Assembly (NCBI GenBank): GCA_965248915.1
Contig: OZ252216.1
Coordinates: forward strand, 2,418,001-2,482,000
DNA length: 64,000 nucleotides
Direction of reading: 5' to 3'
Origin: CBDFLA01 sp965248915
GTDB taxonomy: Bacteria; Pseudomonadota; Alphaproteobacteria; M2410
Position numbers and translations under genes: made by a program. Under the pieces are notes generated by a model. The model had not been told where the DNA came from. It made no database searches and saw nothing but the letters and a program-made list of their open reading frames with translations. This document shows, piece after piece, positions 28,080-37,645 of the stretch. The first letter of the stretch is position 1, and the number at the start of each line of letters is the position of its first letter.

Positions 28080-28832
28080 ATGAAGATCACAATCGAAGCC
28101 ATAGACGGGATACCCTTGATTGAAGAGGGCGATGACATCGCTGGCCTCATTGCAGAACATTCAGATAAACAAGGCGTTGAGGTTTCTCCAAACGATATCA
28201 TCGTCATCGCGCAAAAGATCGTCTCCAAGGCAGAAGGTCGGCAGGTAGACCTAGTCGAAATATTGCCTTCACCTCGCGCAGTGAAACTTGCAAAGGAGAC
28301 CAACAAGGATCCGCGCCTCGTCGAGCTTATCTTGCAAGAATCAGACGAGATCATTCGCCACCGCAAAGACGTGCTCATCGTCGCAAGCAAATTGGGCCTC
28401 GTTCACGCCAATGCAGGCATCGACCAATCAAACATCTCCGGTCAAGACACGGCTCTCCTTCTGCCTCTCGATCCAGATACCACTGCGGATGCCATTCGCA
28501 TATCTCTTGAGGCACAGCTTTGCTCTCCTCTGGGCGTCATAATTGCCGACAGCACAGGTCGGGCCTGGCGCAAGGGAACGGTCGGCATTGCCATTGGCGT
28601 CTCAGGTCTGGAAGCACTGCAGAATCAACGTGGCCGCCCCGATCTGTATAAACGCCCCTTAGAAATCACCGAGGTTGGTCATGCCGACCAATTGGCTGCC
28701 GCTGCATCTATCGCCATGGGCCAAGCCGACGAGGGTCAGCCAGTGGCTTTGATCCGAGGACTAAAGCTCGAAGGTGACGCGGGCATCGCAGGGGACCTGA
28801 TCCGAGACAAATCAGAGGATCTGTTTCGATGA
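28080..28832 (+). CDS. cofE: Coenzyme F420-0:L-glutamate ligase
   Basis: A 250-residue CofE/FbiB-N-type ligase that adds gamma-linked glutamates to F420-0 using GTP. The family blocks are IPLIEEGDDIAGLI, DIIVIAQKIVSKAEGR, KDVLIVASKLGLVHANAGID, IADSTGRAWRKGTVGIAIG (the last about residue 155) and the C-terminal VALIRGL. It has only the ligase domain: actinobacterial FbiB, about 450 residues, also carries a nitroreductase domain, absent here. Start at ATG 28080, after AAAGAGATC. Its stop overlaps the cofD start (ATGA). Confidence 0.93.
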   Translation: MKITIEAIDGIPLIEEGDDIAGLIAEHSDKQGVEVSPNDIIVIAQKIVSKAEGRQVDLVEILPSPRAVKLAKETNKDPRLVELILQESDEIIRHRKDVLIVASKLGLVHANAGIDQSNISGQDTALLLPLDPDTTADAIRISLEAQLCSPLGVIIADSTGRAWRKGTVGIAIGVSGLEALQNQRGRPDLYKRPLEITEVGHADQLAAAASIAMGQADEGQPVALIRGLKLEGDAGIAGDLIRDKSEDLFR

Positions 28833-29791
28833 GTTCTGGCCACATTGTCGCTTTGTCGGGTGGGGTCGGTGGCGCAAAGCTCGCCCTTGGCCTGAGCAAG
28901 ATTTTGAGACCAGGCGAACTGACCGTCGTTGCAAACACAGCTGACGATTTTACGCATTTGGGCTTACACATTTCTCCTGACCTCGACACCGTCATGTACA
29001 CTTTAGCCGAGGTCGCCAACCAAAAAACTGGATGGGGGCGCGAGGGAGAAACTTGGTCCTTCATATCCGCCCTAAAGGCTCTCGGCGGCGAAGATTGGTT
29101 TCAACTCGGAGACAAGGATCTTGCCACACACATTGAGCGCACAAGACGTCTCGCAGAAGGCGAAACGCTGAGCCGGGTCACCCACGACCTTTGTAAACAC
29201 CTTGGTATCGAACACACGATCGTTCCCATGAGCGACGACAGCATTCAAACCAAAGTCAAAACCAGGTCCGGTGAACTTTCGTTTCAGCACTATTTCGTCC
29301 GCGACAAATGTGAGCCTGTGGTCACCGGGTTTCACTTCGAGGGATTGAATGAAGCGGCGCCGTCGGTCGGTTTCCAGGAGGCCTTAACTTCTCCCAATCT
29401 TGCCGCGGTGGTGATCTGCCCCTCCAACCCATTCGTGAGCGTCGACCCCATACTGTCCATTCCAGCGATCAAAGAGCGATTGCCCACTCTGGACGTCCCA
29501 ATAGTGGCCGTTTCTCCCATTGTAGGCGGAATGGCGATCAAGGGTCCCGCCGCCAAGATGATGGCTGAACTCGGGATGCCTTCCACGACGACGTCGATTG
29601 CAAAATACTATTCAGGCCTGGTTGACGGTCTTGTTGTCGATGAGCGTGACCGAGACCACGAAGCCTCCATAGAGGAATTTGATATGTCCGTGAAAGTGAC
29701 AAACACAGTCATGAAATCACTGGAAGATCGTGTAAACTTGGCAAGAGAAACCATTGACCTGATTCTTGAACTCAGCCGCAAAAAAACGTGA
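28829..29791 (+). CDS. cofD: 2-phospho-L-lactate/phosphoenolpyruvate transferase (CofD/FbiA)
   Basis: A 320-residue transferase that joins the phospho-C3 acid from the GDP/GTP-activated donor to FO, giving F420-0 or dehydro-F420-0. Visible blocks are LSGGVGGAKLALGLSKIL near the N-terminus, VANTADDFTHLGLHISPDLD (the metal-binding aspartate region), DKDLATHIERTRRL, VICPSNPFVSVDPIL and AVSPIVGGMAIKGPAAKMM. Overlaps cofE at its start and cofC at its stop, so the three are probably translationally coupled. Confidence 0.94.
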   Translation: MSSGHIVALSGGVGGAKLALGLSKILRPGELTVVANTADDFTHLGLHISPDLDTVMYTLAEVANQKTGWGREGETWSFISALKALGGEDWFQLGDKDLATHIERTRRLAEGETLSRVTHDLCKHLGIEHTIVPMSDDSIQTKVKTRSGELSFQHYFVRDKCEPVVTGFHFEGLNEAAPSVGFQEALTSPNLAAVVICPSNPFVSVDPILSIPAIKERLPTLDVPIVAVSPIVGGMAIKGPAAKMMAELGMPSTTTSIAKYYSGLVDGLVVDERDRDHEASIEEFDMSVKVTNTVMKSLEDRVNLARETIDLILELSRKKT

Positions 29792-30498
29792 CCGAAGACA
29801 AAAACACTTCAGAAGCCTGGGCCATCCTCCCGTTGAAAGATCTCTCTGGCGCCAAAAGACGCTTAGGGTCAGATCTCTCCGACGGTGAACGTCATGATCT
29901 CGCCCATGCCATGGCCCGCGACGTCATCACCGCGCTCAAGCAAGCAAAGAAGATCAACCAGATACTCATCGTCTCAAATGACCGTGAGGTCACTGAGCTC
30001 GCCGTCGAGCTCGAAGTACATCTCATTCATGAGGGACCCGAGCCCGGACTGTCGGCGGCTGTCACGCACGGGGGCGAACACTTGTGCACCAAAAGTATCC
30101 CAACCATGATCGTCGTGCACGGCGACCTCCCTCTCGCATCAGCTAATGAAATCGACGCGCTGGTGACAGAACATGAGAAAATGGCACCGCCTTGCGCGAC
30201 CATCCAAACATGCACGAATTCTGACGGAACAAACGTGCTCGCCATTTCTCCTCCGGACGTCATGGCATTTTCTTATGGCGCAGGGAGCTTTGCCATCCAT
30301 CTCAGACAGGCCAAGGAGCGCGGCATCGAGGTCGCGACCACCAGCCTGGAGAGCCTCGCCATTGATATCGACACAGCCGAAGACTTGGCCCAGTTCATCA
30401 AGTGTATGAATCGCACGGAATCTGCTGAAAACACCAAGCTCTTCTTGACAAGCAGCGGTATTGCTGGTCGCTTTGTGGACCAAGAAAAACAGACCTAA
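29788..30498 (+). CDS. cofC: Phospho-C3-acid guanylyltransferase (CofC/FbiD)
   Basis: A 236-residue nucleotidyltransferase of the CofC/FbiD family. The N-terminal ILPLKDLSGAKRRLG is the GTP-binding loop, ILIVSNDREV follows, then EGPEPGLSAAVTHG and VVHGDLPLASANEID with the metal aspartate; the C-terminal SLAIDIDTAEDLAQF ends the fold. It activates 2-phospholactate, phosphoenolpyruvate or 3-phosphoglycerate; sequence alone does not tell which. GTG start overlapping the cofD stop. The C-terminal 35 residues extend past the conserved domain. Confidence 0.9.
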   Translation: MTEDKNTSEAWAILPLKDLSGAKRRLGSDLSDGERHDLAHAMARDVITALKQAKKINQILIVSNDREVTELAVELEVHLIHEGPEPGLSAAVTHGGEHLCTKSIPTMIVVHGDLPLASANEIDALVTEHEKMAPPCATIQTCTNSDGTNVLAISPPDVMAFSYGAGSFAIHLRQAKERGIEVATTSLESLAIDIDTAEDLAQFIKCMNRTESAENTKLFLTSSGIAGRFVDQEKQT

Positions 30499-30521
30499 AA
30501 CGGCACCGCAGTCGAGGACCC

Positions 30522-32990
30522 ATGAGCAGCGATATTGAAAGCGCCCTGAAAGCCGCTGCCGATGGCACGCCGCCGGACAAAGACTTGGCGCTATCACTTT
30601 CCCGCCACGACGATCTCCCCGCATTGATGAGCGCTGCCGCACGCATTCGCGATCGCTCATTCGGGTCTGTAGTCACCTACTCGCGCAAAGTTTTCATACC
30701 GCTAACCCAGCTCTGCCGCGACGTCTGTCACTACTGCACTTTCGCCAAGCGTCCAAAGTTGCTGCCGGCACCGTATCTATCTCTCGATGAAGTTCTCGAC
30801 ATCGCAAGACAAGGCAAAGAAGCAGGCTGTAAAGAAGCCCTCTTCACTCTCGGTGAAAAACCAGAACTAAGGTACGAGGACGCAAGACAAGCGCTGGCGG
30901 AAATGGGATATGCCACGACGCTAGAGTATCTTCGCGATGTTGCAAAAGCCGTGTACGAAGAAACCGGCCTCTTCCCACACCTTAATCCGGGCTGCATGAC
31001 TGAAGACGAGTTGGCCATGTTGCGCCCCACGTCACCGTCCATGGGCATGATGCTGGAAACGTCTTCGGCTCGCCTGTCTGAAAAAGGCAAGCCGCACTAC
31101 GGCTCACCAGACAAAGAGCCTCAAACAAGACTAGAAACCATACGTCAAGCGGGCATCGCTAAAGTCCCATTCACATCAGGTATTTTGATTGGAATTGGCG
31201 AGACGCGCCGCGAACGTATTGAAAGTCTATTGGCCTTGCGCGACTTGAACGATGAGTACGGTCACATCCAAGAAATCATCGTTCAAAACTTCCGCGCCAA
31301 ACCAGATACCAAGATGTGCGCCGCGCCAGAGCCAGATCTAGACGAAATGCTCTGGACTTTGGCCGTCGCCCGCATTGTGCTGGGCACGGAGATCAGCCTG
31401 CAAGCCCCGCCTAATCTCAATCCCGGCATGTTGCAGCCCTTGATTGATGCCGGCATCAACGACTGGGGCGGCGTGTCGCCGGTCACCGCCGATCACGTCA
31501 ACCCTGAAGCACCGTGGCCGCATCTCGAAACACTTCAGTCGGAAACCGCCGCCGCCGGCAAAGTCCTAACCGAACGCCTCACGGTTTACCCAAAATATGC
31601 ACAAGATCCCGAGACCTGGATTGACCCAAACCTCGCTCGCCCTGTCATGCAAGCCATTGACAGTGAAGGTTGGGCCCGCACGGAGACTTGGGCACCGGGC
31701 CTTCAGACAGACCCGCCCGCGATGGACTTGGCACTGATCCAAAACGCTCAAGAACCTGAGGTATCCAAAGACCTCGATAACGCTCTGGCACGGGCAAGTG
31801 AAGGTGAATGTCTCAGCGAAGAGGATGTCGTTCGACTGTTTGCAGCGCGCGGACCTGAGTTCACCCGTGTTTGTCAGGCGGCCGACGAACAACGCACGAA
31901 GACAATTGGCGACACCGTGACATATGCCGTCAATCGCAACATCAATTACACGAACATCTGCACATATTCCTGCACCTTCTGCGCTTTTTCAAAGGGCAAG
32001 ACCCACGAACACTTGCGCGGCCGTCCGTACGACCTGGATTTGGATGAGATCACCAGACGTACATCTGAGGCTTGGGAACGGGGGGCGACCGAGGTCTGCT
32101 TACAAGGCGGCATTCACCCACAATACACCGGTGATACTTATCTCGAGATTTGTCGCGCCATCAAACAGGCCGTACCAGAAATGCACATTCACGCCTTTTC
32201 GCCACTCGAGGTTTGGCAAGGGGCTGACACGCTTGGTTTAAGTCTGGCAGACTACTACGCGAAACTTCGCAAAGCAGGTCTCAGCACATTACCTGGAACA
32301 GCCGCGGAAATTCTCGACGACGAGGTCCGCAATATTCTGTGTCCAGACAAACTTACAACAGATCTCTGGTTGGAGATCATCTCAGAAGCGCATGCACAAG
32401 GCTTCGACACAACCGCAACCATTATGTATGGCCATGTGGACAAGCCGGTACATTGGGCCCGGCACCTCTTGAAGCTGCGCGCACTTCAAGAAAAGAGCCT
32501 CGCCAGGGGCAAGGGCAAATTCACGGAATTCGTCCCACTACCCTTCGTGCACATGGAAGCGCCAATTTTCACCAAATCCGGCGCGCGCTCGGGCCCCACC
32601 TTCAGAGAAGCGATCCTCATGCACGCCGTTGCGCGTCTAGTCCTGGGTCCTGTCATACCAAACATCCAAGTGTCTTGGGCGAAGATGGGGAAACAGGGCG
32701 CCAAGGCCTGTCTCATCGCTGGTGCCAATGACCTCGGCGGCACGCTTATGAACGAATCCATCTCCCGCGCTGCCGGCTCCGATCACGGTCAAGAATTGCC
32801 GCCGGAACAAATGATCGCTCTCATCAAGGCGTGCGACCGCATCCCCCAACAGCGCAACACTCAATACGATGTGGTCACAGAGGAGCGCCGCAAAGCCGCA
32901 TTTGATGCGCCGGAGCTTGCAGAACTCAAAAACATTCTCACCACACGACCGAAGTCAATGACAAAACCGCAGGAACCAGCCAAATTGTAG
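30522..32990 (+). CDS. fbiC: 7,8-didemethyl-8-hydroxy-5-deazariboflavin (FO) synthase, CofG-CofH fusion
   Basis: An 822-residue bifunctional radical SAM enzyme that makes the deazaflavin chromophore FO from tyrosine and 5-amino-6-ribitylaminouracil. Each half has a CxxxCxxC [4Fe-4S]/SAM site: Cys65, 69 and 72 in LCRDVCHYCTF (CofG-like half), and Cys480, 484 and 487 in ICTYSCTFCAF (CofH-like half). The fused arrangement is the bacterial FbiC type; archaea have two separate proteins. GAGG 5 bases before the ATG. Being a fusion in an alphaproteobacterium-like setting suggests the cluster spread by transfer among bacteria. Confidence 0.95.
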   Translation: MSSDIESALKAAADGTPPDKDLALSLSRHDDLPALMSAAARIRDRSFGSVVTYSRKVFIPLTQLCRDVCHYCTFAKRPKLLPAPYLSLDEVLDIARQGKEAGCKEALFTLGEKPELRYEDARQALAEMGYATTLEYLRDVAKAVYEETGLFPHLNPGCMTEDELAMLRPTSPSMGMMLETSSARLSEKGKPHYGSPDKEPQTRLETIRQAGIAKVPFTSGILIGIGETRRERIESLLALRDLNDEYGHIQEIIVQNFRAKPDTKMCAAPEPDLDEMLWTLAVARIVLGTEISLQAPPNLNPGMLQPLIDAGINDWGGVSPVTADHVNPEAPWPHLETLQSETAAAGKVLTERLTVYPKYAQDPETWIDPNLARPVMQAIDSEGWARTETWAPGLQTDPPAMDLALIQNAQEPEVSKDLDNALARASEGECLSEEDVVRLFAARGPEFTRVCQAADEQRTKTIGDTVTYAVNRNINYTNICTYSCTFCAFSKGKTHEHLRGRPYDLDLDEITRRTSEAWERGATEVCLQGGIHPQYTGDTYLEICRAIKQAVPEMHIHAFSPLEVWQGADTLGLSLADYYAKLRKAGLSTLPGTAAEILDDEVRNILCPDKLTTDLWLEIISEAHAQGFDTTATIMYGHVDKPVHWARHLLKLRALQEKSLARGKGKFTEFVPLPFVHMEAPIFTKSGARSGPTFREAILMHAVARLVLGPVIPNIQVSWAKMGKQGAKACLIAGANDLGGTLMNESISRAAGSDHGQELPPEQMIALIKACDRIPQQRNTQYDVVTEERRKAAFDAPELAELKNILTTRPKSMTKPQEPAKL

Positions 32991-33038
32991 ACTGAACCGC
33001 TAACTGGCTACAAAAGCCCGGGCGGATGGGAGAAAATC

Positions 33039-34259
33039 ATGGTCACCAATCTCGACGCCGATCTCAATGAAACCGAACGCGCCGTTCAAGAAACAGCCCA
33101 TCGATTCGCCGCTGAAGTGATGCGCCCGGCGGGCGAAGCGCTCGACAAGATGACACCGGATGAGGCAATTGCAGACGGTTCGCCCCTCTGGGATGTCTTT
33201 ACACAATTTCGAGCGCTTGGCCTCAATGCGGCAAGCCTATCTGGCGAGGGCGAAGATGAACTCTCCACCACCGAACAAGCGAGACTGCAAAGTCTGATTA
33301 CCGAAGAACTGGGTTGGGGAGATTCCGGCCTCGCCTGCAGTCTCGGCGTCTCAGGAATGCCTTGGAGATTTGCCACCATGTCCGGCAATCCTGAGCTCAT
33401 TGAGAAGTTTTCTGATGATCGCATCGGTTGTTGGGCGGGCACCGAGCCCAGTCACGGCAGCGATTTCGTCGACCCCGAAGAATCGATAAGCGCGCCCGGC
33501 CAAAAAAGGTCACGCCCGGACTGCATCGCAAAAAAGGACGGAAACTCATTCATTATCAGTGGTCAAAAGGCAGCTTGGATTTCAAATGGAACCATTGCTG
33601 AAACTGCGGCATTGTTTTGCGGTGTTGATCTTGGCGACGGACCAAAAATGGGTGGTGTTTTTCTCGTGTCGCTAGACGAAGACGGTGTGAGCAAAGGAGC
33701 GCCTCTCGACAAGATTGGTCAACGTCCTCTCAACCAAGGCGAAGTATTTTTCGATGGCCTACGCGTTCCAGCCGACCACATGGTCTTCGGACCTGATGTC
33801 TACGCTTATGTCACCAATACGATCCTGACCCAAGCCAATACAGGCATGGGAAACATCTTCATGGGACTTGCACGAGCCGCCTTTGAGGCCGCGCTTGATT
33901 ACGCCAAGGAGCGTGTCCAAGGCGGCGTACCGATCATCCAACACCAAAGTGTTCAATCGCGCATATTTGCGATGTACCGAAAGGTTGAAGCCGCCCGCGC
34001 CCTCAATCGCCGCGTCACAATGTTCAACGCCTCTGATGCAGAACCCGCCCTCGAAGCCGCAATCGCAACAAAAGTGACCTCCACCCAGACCGCCTTTGAA
34101 GTCGCCAGCGACGCCCTTCAAATCTTTGGCGGTGCGGGCATCAGCCGCGAATATCCAATCGAAAAGATGTTTCGGGACGCACGAATTTCAATGATTGAAG
34201 ATGGCTGCAACGAAGTACTCTCAATGATCGGTGCTACCAAACTCGCAGCTTCTGCATAG
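33039..34259 (+). CDS. Acyl-CoA dehydrogenase, tandem paralogue 1
   Basis: A 406-residue acyl-CoA dehydrogenase family flavoprotein. It has the opening TERAVQETAHRFAAEVMRP, the middle-domain motif CWAGTEPSHGSDF, the FAD/tetramer motif LQIFGGAGISREYPIEKMF, and DARISMIEDGCNEV where the Glu after MI aligns with the usual catalytic base. The normal YEGT is replaced by IEDGCNE. First of three adjacent paralogues (also 34286 and 35586). Substrate unknown; a branched or cyclic acyl-CoA is possible. GGGAGAAAATC precedes the ATG. 48 bases after fbiC. Confidence 0.91.
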   Translation: MVTNLDADLNETERAVQETAHRFAAEVMRPAGEALDKMTPDEAIADGSPLWDVFTQFRALGLNAASLSGEGEDELSTTEQARLQSLITEELGWGDSGLACSLGVSGMPWRFATMSGNPELIEKFSDDRIGCWAGTEPSHGSDFVDPEESISAPGQKRSRPDCIAKKDGNSFIISGQKAAWISNGTIAETAALFCGVDLGDGPKMGGVFLVSLDEDGVSKGAPLDKIGQRPLNQGEVFFDGLRVPADHMVFGPDVYAYVTNTILTQANTGMGNIFMGLARAAFEAALDYAKERVQGGVPIIQHQSVQSRIFAMYRKVEAARALNRRVTMFNASDAEPALEAAIATKVTSTQTAFEVASDALQIFGGAGISREYPIEKMFRDARISMIEDGCNEVLSMIGATKLAASA

Positions 34260-34285
34260 GTCAAACCTTCGAATGGAGTGTTTCG

Positions 34286-35482
34286 ATGCCAATACCAGAT
34301 CTCGATTTTGACTACACAGAAACTGAACGAGCAGTCAAAGATACTGCTCACCGCTTTGCGGCAGAGGTCTTGCGGCCAGCCGGGGAAAGGCTAGACAAAC
34401 TTGCCGCCGACGAGACCATATCGAAGGACTCAGCGCTTTGGGATCTTCACGATCAATTTCACGCACTTGGGCTAGGCAGTGTTGACCCTGACCTGACACC
34501 TGTCGAACAAGCTCGACTGGCATTTATCGTCGGAGAGGAGTTAGGGTGGGGAGATAGCGGCTTGGCCATTTCCTTCGCAGCAGCAGCATTTCCTTCCGAG
34601 ATTGCCGCCATGACAGAACGATCCGATCTCATGGAAAAATTTCCCGCTGGAGAAGTTGGATGCTGGGCGATCACCGAACCCGATCACGGGTCAGACATGG
34701 TGGATTTCGGCGACGCACTTATTGACCCCCGCGGCAAAAGAGGAACGCCCAACACCATCGCCCGAGCCGACGGAAATGAATTCGTTATTTCCGGGCAGAA
34801 GTCATCATGGGTCTCAAATGGCACAACCGCGAAGTCAGCCGCCCTGTATTGCGCGGCAGAAACTTCTGATGGATCAAAAGGGTATGGTGTCTTCCTGGTC
34901 CGACTAGATGGTGGCGGTGTCACAAAAGGAAAGCCCCTCGAAAAGATCGGCCAACGCGCCCTCAATCAAGGGGAAATCTTCTTTGACGATCTCAGAATAC
35001 CTTCAGATCAGATGATTGCTGGTCCAGATGAGTATTCGGCCTTTACAGATGTGACCTTATGTCGCGCGAACGGCATTATGGCGACGACTTTTGCAGGCGC
35101 CTCACGAGCCGCCTTCGAACTCGCCTACAACTATGCCAAGGAGAGAGTCCAGGGCGGCATCCCAATTTTTGAACATCAAAGCGTGAAGTCGCGTATTTTC
35201 GAAATGTATCGACGAACAGTGGCAGCCTATGTCCTTGCGCGCCAAGTTGTGGAACGCAATGGCACGTCCGACCAGCCGGATCTCGCCGCGGCGATTGCCG
35301 CCAAAGTCACCTCGACCAAAACCGCTTTTGAGGTTGCAAGCGACGCCCTTCAGATCTTTGGCGGCGCAGGCATCAGCCGTGAGTATCCGATTGAGAAGAT
35401 TTTTCGCGACACCCGGATCTCAATGATTGAGGACGGATGTAACGAAGTGCTTGGCTTAACAGGGGCAAGCCGGTTAGCTTAG
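34286..35482 (+). CDS. Acyl-CoA dehydrogenase, tandem paralogue 2
   Basis: A 398-residue acyl-CoA dehydrogenase with the same architecture as its two neighbours: PDLDFDYTETERAVKDTAHR start, CWAITEPDHGSDM middle motif, FEVASDALQIFGGAGISREY and DTRISMIEDGCNEVLGL end. It is closest to paralogue 3, sharing the VPDLDFD-like N-terminus and the DPRGKRGTPNTIARADGNE segment. The three together may form hetero-oligomers, as reported for some steroid-degrading acyl-CoA dehydrogenases, or have diverged in substrate; neither can be settled here. It starts 26 bases after paralogue 1. Confidence 0.91.
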   Translation: MPIPDLDFDYTETERAVKDTAHRFAAEVLRPAGERLDKLAADETISKDSALWDLHDQFHALGLGSVDPDLTPVEQARLAFIVGEELGWGDSGLAISFAAAAFPSEIAAMTERSDLMEKFPAGEVGCWAITEPDHGSDMVDFGDALIDPRGKRGTPNTIARADGNEFVISGQKSSWVSNGTTAKSAALYCAAETSDGSKGYGVFLVRLDGGGVTKGKPLEKIGQRALNQGEIFFDDLRIPSDQMIAGPDEYSAFTDVTLCRANGIMATTFAGASRAAFELAYNYAKERVQGGIPIFEHQSVKSRIFEMYRRTVAAYVLARQVVERNGTSDQPDLAAAIAAKVTSTKTAFEVASDALQIFGGAGISREYPIEKIFRDTRISMIEDGCNEVLGLTGASRLA

Positions 35483-35585
35483 GCAAGTGGAGTTTGAGTA
35501 CTCACAGATTAGACGCGTTCAAAAAAATAGAGCCGAAAAGGCCAGAACAAGCAAGAAACGCGCTTCAAGGGAAGGAAATTGGACT

Positions 35586-36791
35586 ATGCCAGTCCCCGAT
35601 CTCGATTTTGACATGACCGAAACAGAACGGGCGGTCAAAGAGACCATCCACCGTTTTGCCAAAGAAGTCCTGCGGCCTCAAGGCGAAAAGCTCGACAAAC
35701 TCCCCGCCGAGGATGTCATCGCGCGCAATTCCATGTTCTGGGACGTGCACAAACAATATCTCGACCTTGGACTCAGCGAAGTCGACCCCGATATGTCCCC
35801 CCTCGAACAAGCCCGCATCCAATGGATCATCGGAGAGATGATGGGTTGGGGCGACTCAGGCTTTGCCATCGCTTTTGGTGCCGGTGGATTTCCTTCCACC
35901 CTTGCCGCCCTCACCGGCAGACCAGAAATGATCGAGAAATTCCCGCCCCACGAAATCGGGTGTTGGGCCATCACCGAGCCCGATCACGGGTCTGACATGA
36001 TCGACTTCGATGACAAGATGATCGATCCGCGCGGTAAGAGAGGCACACCTAACACAATCGCACGCGCCGATGGCAATGAGTATGTAATTTCGGGTCAAAA
36101 GTCAGCCTGGGTTTCCAATGGCACTATCGCCACCGCCGCAGCACTCTATTGCGCGGTTGAAACCTCCGACGGCAAAAGGGGCGGAGGTGTATTCCTCGTA
36201 CCTCTGAAAGATCAAGACGGCGTGAGCCGCGGCAAGCCCACCGACAAAATCGGCCAGCGAGCCCTCAATCAAGGTGAGGTCTTTTTCGACAATGTTCGCA
36301 TTCCAGCAGACCACATGGTCTTCGGTCCCGACGACTATCGCGCCTACACTGATATGACCTTAACTGGCGCAAATGGCGGCATGTCCACCTGCTTTGCCGG
36401 TGTCGCGCGCGCTGCTTTTGAATTGGCTTTGGATTACGCAAAAGAACGCGTGCAAGGCGGGGTTCCCATCATCCAACACCAAAGCGTCAAGTCGCGCCTA
36501 TCCAAAATGTACATGAAAGTCGAAGCCGCGCGCTCCCATAGCCGCCGCGTTGTTTTTCACAACTCGTGCAGTGAAAACCCGTCCCTAGCGGCGGCAATCT
36601 CAGCCAAAGTCTTATCAACCCAAACAGCGTTTGAAGTTGCTAGCGAAGCCTTACAGCTCTTCGGCGGTGCTGGCATCAGTAGAGAATACCCTATCGAAAA
36701 AATCTTTAGAGATGCCCGTATCTCAATGATCGAAGATGGGTGCAATGAAATCTTAGGCCTGGTCGGCGCTGAACGACTGGCTGCAGACTAA
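35586..36791 (+). CDS. Acyl-CoA dehydrogenase, tandem paralogue 3
   Basis: A 401-residue acyl-CoA dehydrogenase, third in the row. Shows VPDLDFDMTETERAVKETIH, CWAITEPDHGSDMIDFDDKM, IGQRALNQGEVFFDNVRIPA and the conserved FGGAGISREYPIEKIFRDAR. I set the start at ATG 35586, after GGGAAGGAAATTGG; the frame stays open upstream to 35487, but the extra 33 residues are basic and lack counterparts in paralogues 1 and 2. The 103-base gap before it is the widest in the F420-to-thiolase run and could hold an extra promoter. Confidence 0.91.
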   Translation: MPVPDLDFDMTETERAVKETIHRFAKEVLRPQGEKLDKLPAEDVIARNSMFWDVHKQYLDLGLSEVDPDMSPLEQARIQWIIGEMMGWGDSGFAIAFGAGGFPSTLAALTGRPEMIEKFPPHEIGCWAITEPDHGSDMIDFDDKMIDPRGKRGTPNTIARADGNEYVISGQKSAWVSNGTIATAAALYCAVETSDGKRGGGVFLVPLKDQDGVSRGKPTDKIGQRALNQGEVFFDNVRIPADHMVFGPDDYRAYTDMTLTGANGGMSTCFAGVARAAFELALDYAKERVQGGVPIIQHQSVKSRLSKMYMKVEAARSHSRRVVFHNSCSENPSLAAAISAKVLSTQTAFEVASEALQLFGGAGISREYPIEKIFRDARISMIEDGCNEILGLVGAERLAAD

Positions 36792-36812
36792 ATCACTTTA
36801 GGAGGAAACCCC

Positions 36813-37607
36813 ATGGAATTACGTGAAGTAATTGGACGCCGCCGGTCAATTCGTTTCGTTAGGCCCTACAAGGCCGTTGAGCCCGAAAAAATTCAAATGA
36901 TGTTTGAAGCAGCCCGCATTGCTTCGCATTGGGGCAACGTGCAAAGCCTGCGCGCCGTCGCAGTCTTCAAGGACTCAGCCCCGAAGGAGGTCTCAGACGC
37001 CTTGGGTGCCATGATCGTCGGCTGGCAAATCCAAATCGCACCGGTCGTTATCGTTTGGTATGTCGACGGCGCCGCAGTAGATGACCAGTCCAATCGCCTG
37101 CGCGAGTTGACCGAAGCCGGCGCCCTCGGTTTTGGCGGTCTCGAAATGCGAAAGAAGGCGCTTGAGGAACAACTCATCCCATTCTTCGACGGTCTGCTGG
37201 AAGGTATGAAAGCGCCCGGCTTGAATGAACTTGACTGCGGCCAGGGCATTGCCCAAGCCACACTCATGGCCTATGAGCTCGGCCTCGGGACTTGCTGCCT
37301 CGGCACACCTCACGGCGACAGGATCAAAGAAGCAATGAGCCTGCCCGAGCAGGCACGGGTCCTCCTGCTTCAGACCGTAGGATATCCGGCTGAGCACTGG
37401 GAAGCAGGCGGGCAGCGTCCGCGCCAACCCTTTGGTGACCTCTTCAAGATGAACACCTTCGACAACCCATTCCCGCGCAACGAGGGCGTTGTGGATGAAC
37501 TGACAAGAGACGGCTTGTTTACGACGCCGGCGCCACTTCCTGAACGCGAAGCAGAACTCGACTTCCTGCAACGCGCCCTGGACATTGAGCCGCCCGGACT
37601 GCTGTAA
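36813..37607 (+). CDS. Nitroreductase family protein
   Basis: A 264-residue FMN-dependent nitroreductase-fold protein. The N-terminal VIGRRRSIRFVRPYKAVEPEKI is the FMN-phosphate binding block and the middle DCGQGIAQATLMAYELGLGTCCLG is the FMN/dimer helix. The family includes FbiB C-terminal domains that reduce dehydro-F420-0 to F420-0, nitro- and enone reductases and others. Its place inside an F420 operon whose CofE lacks this domain makes it a candidate for that step; this is inference. GGAGGAAACCCC before the ATG. It sits between the dehydrogenases and the thiolase. Confidence 0.88.
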   Translation: MELREVIGRRRSIRFVRPYKAVEPEKIQMMFEAARIASHWGNVQSLRAVAVFKDSAPKEVSDALGAMIVGWQIQIAPVVIVWYVDGAAVDDQSNRLRELTEAGALGFGGLEMRKKALEEQLIPFFDGLLEGMKAPGLNELDCGQGIAQATLMAYELGLGTCCLGTPHGDRIKEAMSLPEQARVLLLQTVGYPAEHWEAGGQRPRQPFGDLFKMNTFDNPFPRNEGVVDELTRDGLFTTPAPLPEREAELDFLQRALDIEPPGLL

Positions 37608-37645
37608 ATCAAATGGAATAACCAAGAAAAAAAGGGAGAAGAAAC

